Source of the DNA: Aquila chrysaetos chrysaetos
Taxonomy: Eukaryota; Chordata; Aves; Accipitriformes; Accipitridae
Assembly (NCBI RefSeq): GCF_900496995.4
Contig: NC_044010.1
Coordinates: 1-64,000, forward strand
DNA: 64,000 bases
Reading direction: 5' to 3'
Shown: piece after piece, positions 62,822 to 64,000 of the stretch
Numbering within the stretch: the first letter of the stretch is position 1
Layout of the letters: each line of letters opens with the position of its first letter
Program-made: the position numbers and the translations under genes
Notes under the pieces: model-generated
What the model saw: the letters and a program-made list of their open reading frames with translations, nothing else
What the model was told of the DNA's origin: nothing
The model's database searches: none

Positions 62822-64000
62822 GTAAGTAGCTGTGATTAAACCAAGTGCTCAATGTGGAGGACACTTGAAAATTTCCCTCGCATTAAGGATAAGTAGCATA
62901 TACACTGATGATTTTAAAATAAGAGTAGGAGTGAAAGATAACAAGAAATCATTAAACTGACCTTGCCATGATGGGAATGGAAGAACTGTGGTACTTTTTC
63001 TCTTAGGTGGGTGAAGAATGTGTGACAGGGAATGCATGAGTTTATGCATGGAAGTGATTGTGCCAATGTCTGCCATGAACACCGTGGAAGATCAGAACAG
63101 AATGGGCTGTTGATAACACTTTTTTGTCATCTCTGCTCCTGCTTGTACCAGTCTCCTTACTGCATTTTAGGCATGCTCATTCTCTGGCTTTCTTTGTCTT
63201 TCCAGTAGTTTTATCATTCTTTCTGTCTGCCTTTTTCACCTGCCTTCCTCTTTGTCTGTTTTTGGTTTAGTCTGTTAAATCTCTCTCATTTTTCTCTTGT
63301 GTCCTCCCTGTCTGTTTCCATGTCTTCACTCATTAGCCATTTAGGCTATGAGCCAATGAATTAATGTCAGAGATACTTTTAGGATAGGAAAAAAATTCAT
63401 AAAGCCAAGTACTAGAAGGGAGCAGTAAAAGTGATCAACCTCTCCTCATATCCACTGGAAGAAAAGCAGAGCAGTGCCAAATCTTCTAGGGAGTTATCTC
63501 TATTACTATCTAGTTACCTCTTCCGAAGTCTGTACAAGCTCATACATTTTCACAGAAGCATCCCAGGGATCTTTGTAGAGTAAGCACTGACAACCACAAT
63601 TAAGGTTAACAGTTGAAAGCAAACACTAGGGCTTAGGGGTCAAGATCTATGCAAGATATAAGTTTCTGCTAATTCTGCTAATTCTCTCCACTCTAGAAAG
63701 GAGGGAGTCATCAGAAAGAACATCTACAATTTATAGTGTTATAGTGCCTTCACACTGAAAAAAGTAAACATTTTCTCTTTGGCCCATAGTTCTCTCTGCA
63801 TTTCTGTTTCCATGTGCACTCTGCAGACCTGGAATAAACCCTGGTGGGTTTATCATGCTAGATTAGTAAAAAAGGCACTCTAATGAAGTATATGACACCG
63901 CCCCCGCCCCATGTTTTTTAGAGTCACTACCTAGCTTCTGAGTAACATCTCATTGTTGCCTTGTACATCCTTTTGACTGTAGAAGTCTGTTGTCTTTAGT
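62822..64000. other. Downstream of J segment 3
   Basis: No fourth J or constant exon seen. The constant region is expected further downstream. Confidence 0.5.

Overview
The window looks like genomic DNA of a bird. It carries an avian-type CR1 LINE, solo LTRs of a kind common in bird genomes, and trypsinogen genes that match the two chicken trypsinogen types (I-P1 and II-P29) as I remember them. The central content is a T-cell receptor beta (TRB) locus: V segments, trypsinogen genes, one D segment and three J segments, in that order. No constant region is in the window and it presumably lies beyond 64 kb. All V, D and J segments are on the + strand.

Layout. (1) 1-8 kb is AT-rich with no confident gene. 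(2) 8.0-12.1 kb holds an intron-containing LSM5 copy on the minus strand. Exons 2-5 are recognisable; exon 2 lacks one base and exon 1 was not found. A CpG island with oppositely oriented CCAAT boxes lies upstream. (3) A solo LTR with a perfect 5-bp target-site duplication follows at 12.16-12.71 kb. (4) 12.7-17.6 kb is GC-rich with simple repeats and no recognised gene. (5) 17.57-27.48 kb and 28.64-35.98 kb are two copies of a recent tandem duplication, each with two intact TRBV genes. A truncated V-type 5' flank sits at the junction, and a dead TRBV lies downstream at 36.3 kb. (6) 37.5-40.9 kb is an apparently intact trypsinogen in five exons on the minus strand. A trypsinogen pseudogene of the other type follows on the + strand at 44.6-46.6 kb. 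(7) 51.17-51.68 kb is a third, distinct TRBV family. (8) 54.3-56.7 kb holds a CR1 LINE fragment and one LTR nested in another. (9) 58.87-58.95 kb is a D segment with 12- and 22-bp-spacer signals. (10) 60.1, 61.9 and 62.8 kb are three J segments, each with a 12-spacer signal and a splice donor.

How it works together. V segments carry 23-type signals, D carries a 12-type signal 5' and a 23-type signal 3', and J segments carry 12-type signals. V-D-J assembly in deletional orientation is therefore possible, and any such rearrangement would remove the trypsinogen genes lying between V and D, except when the 51-kb V is used. The most striking observation is in the duplicated V pairs. The copies are almost identical through leaders, introns and flanks, but the V exons differ only in or next to the antigen-contacting CDR1 and CDR2 loops. 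Protein readings and comparisons were made by eye; no searches were run.
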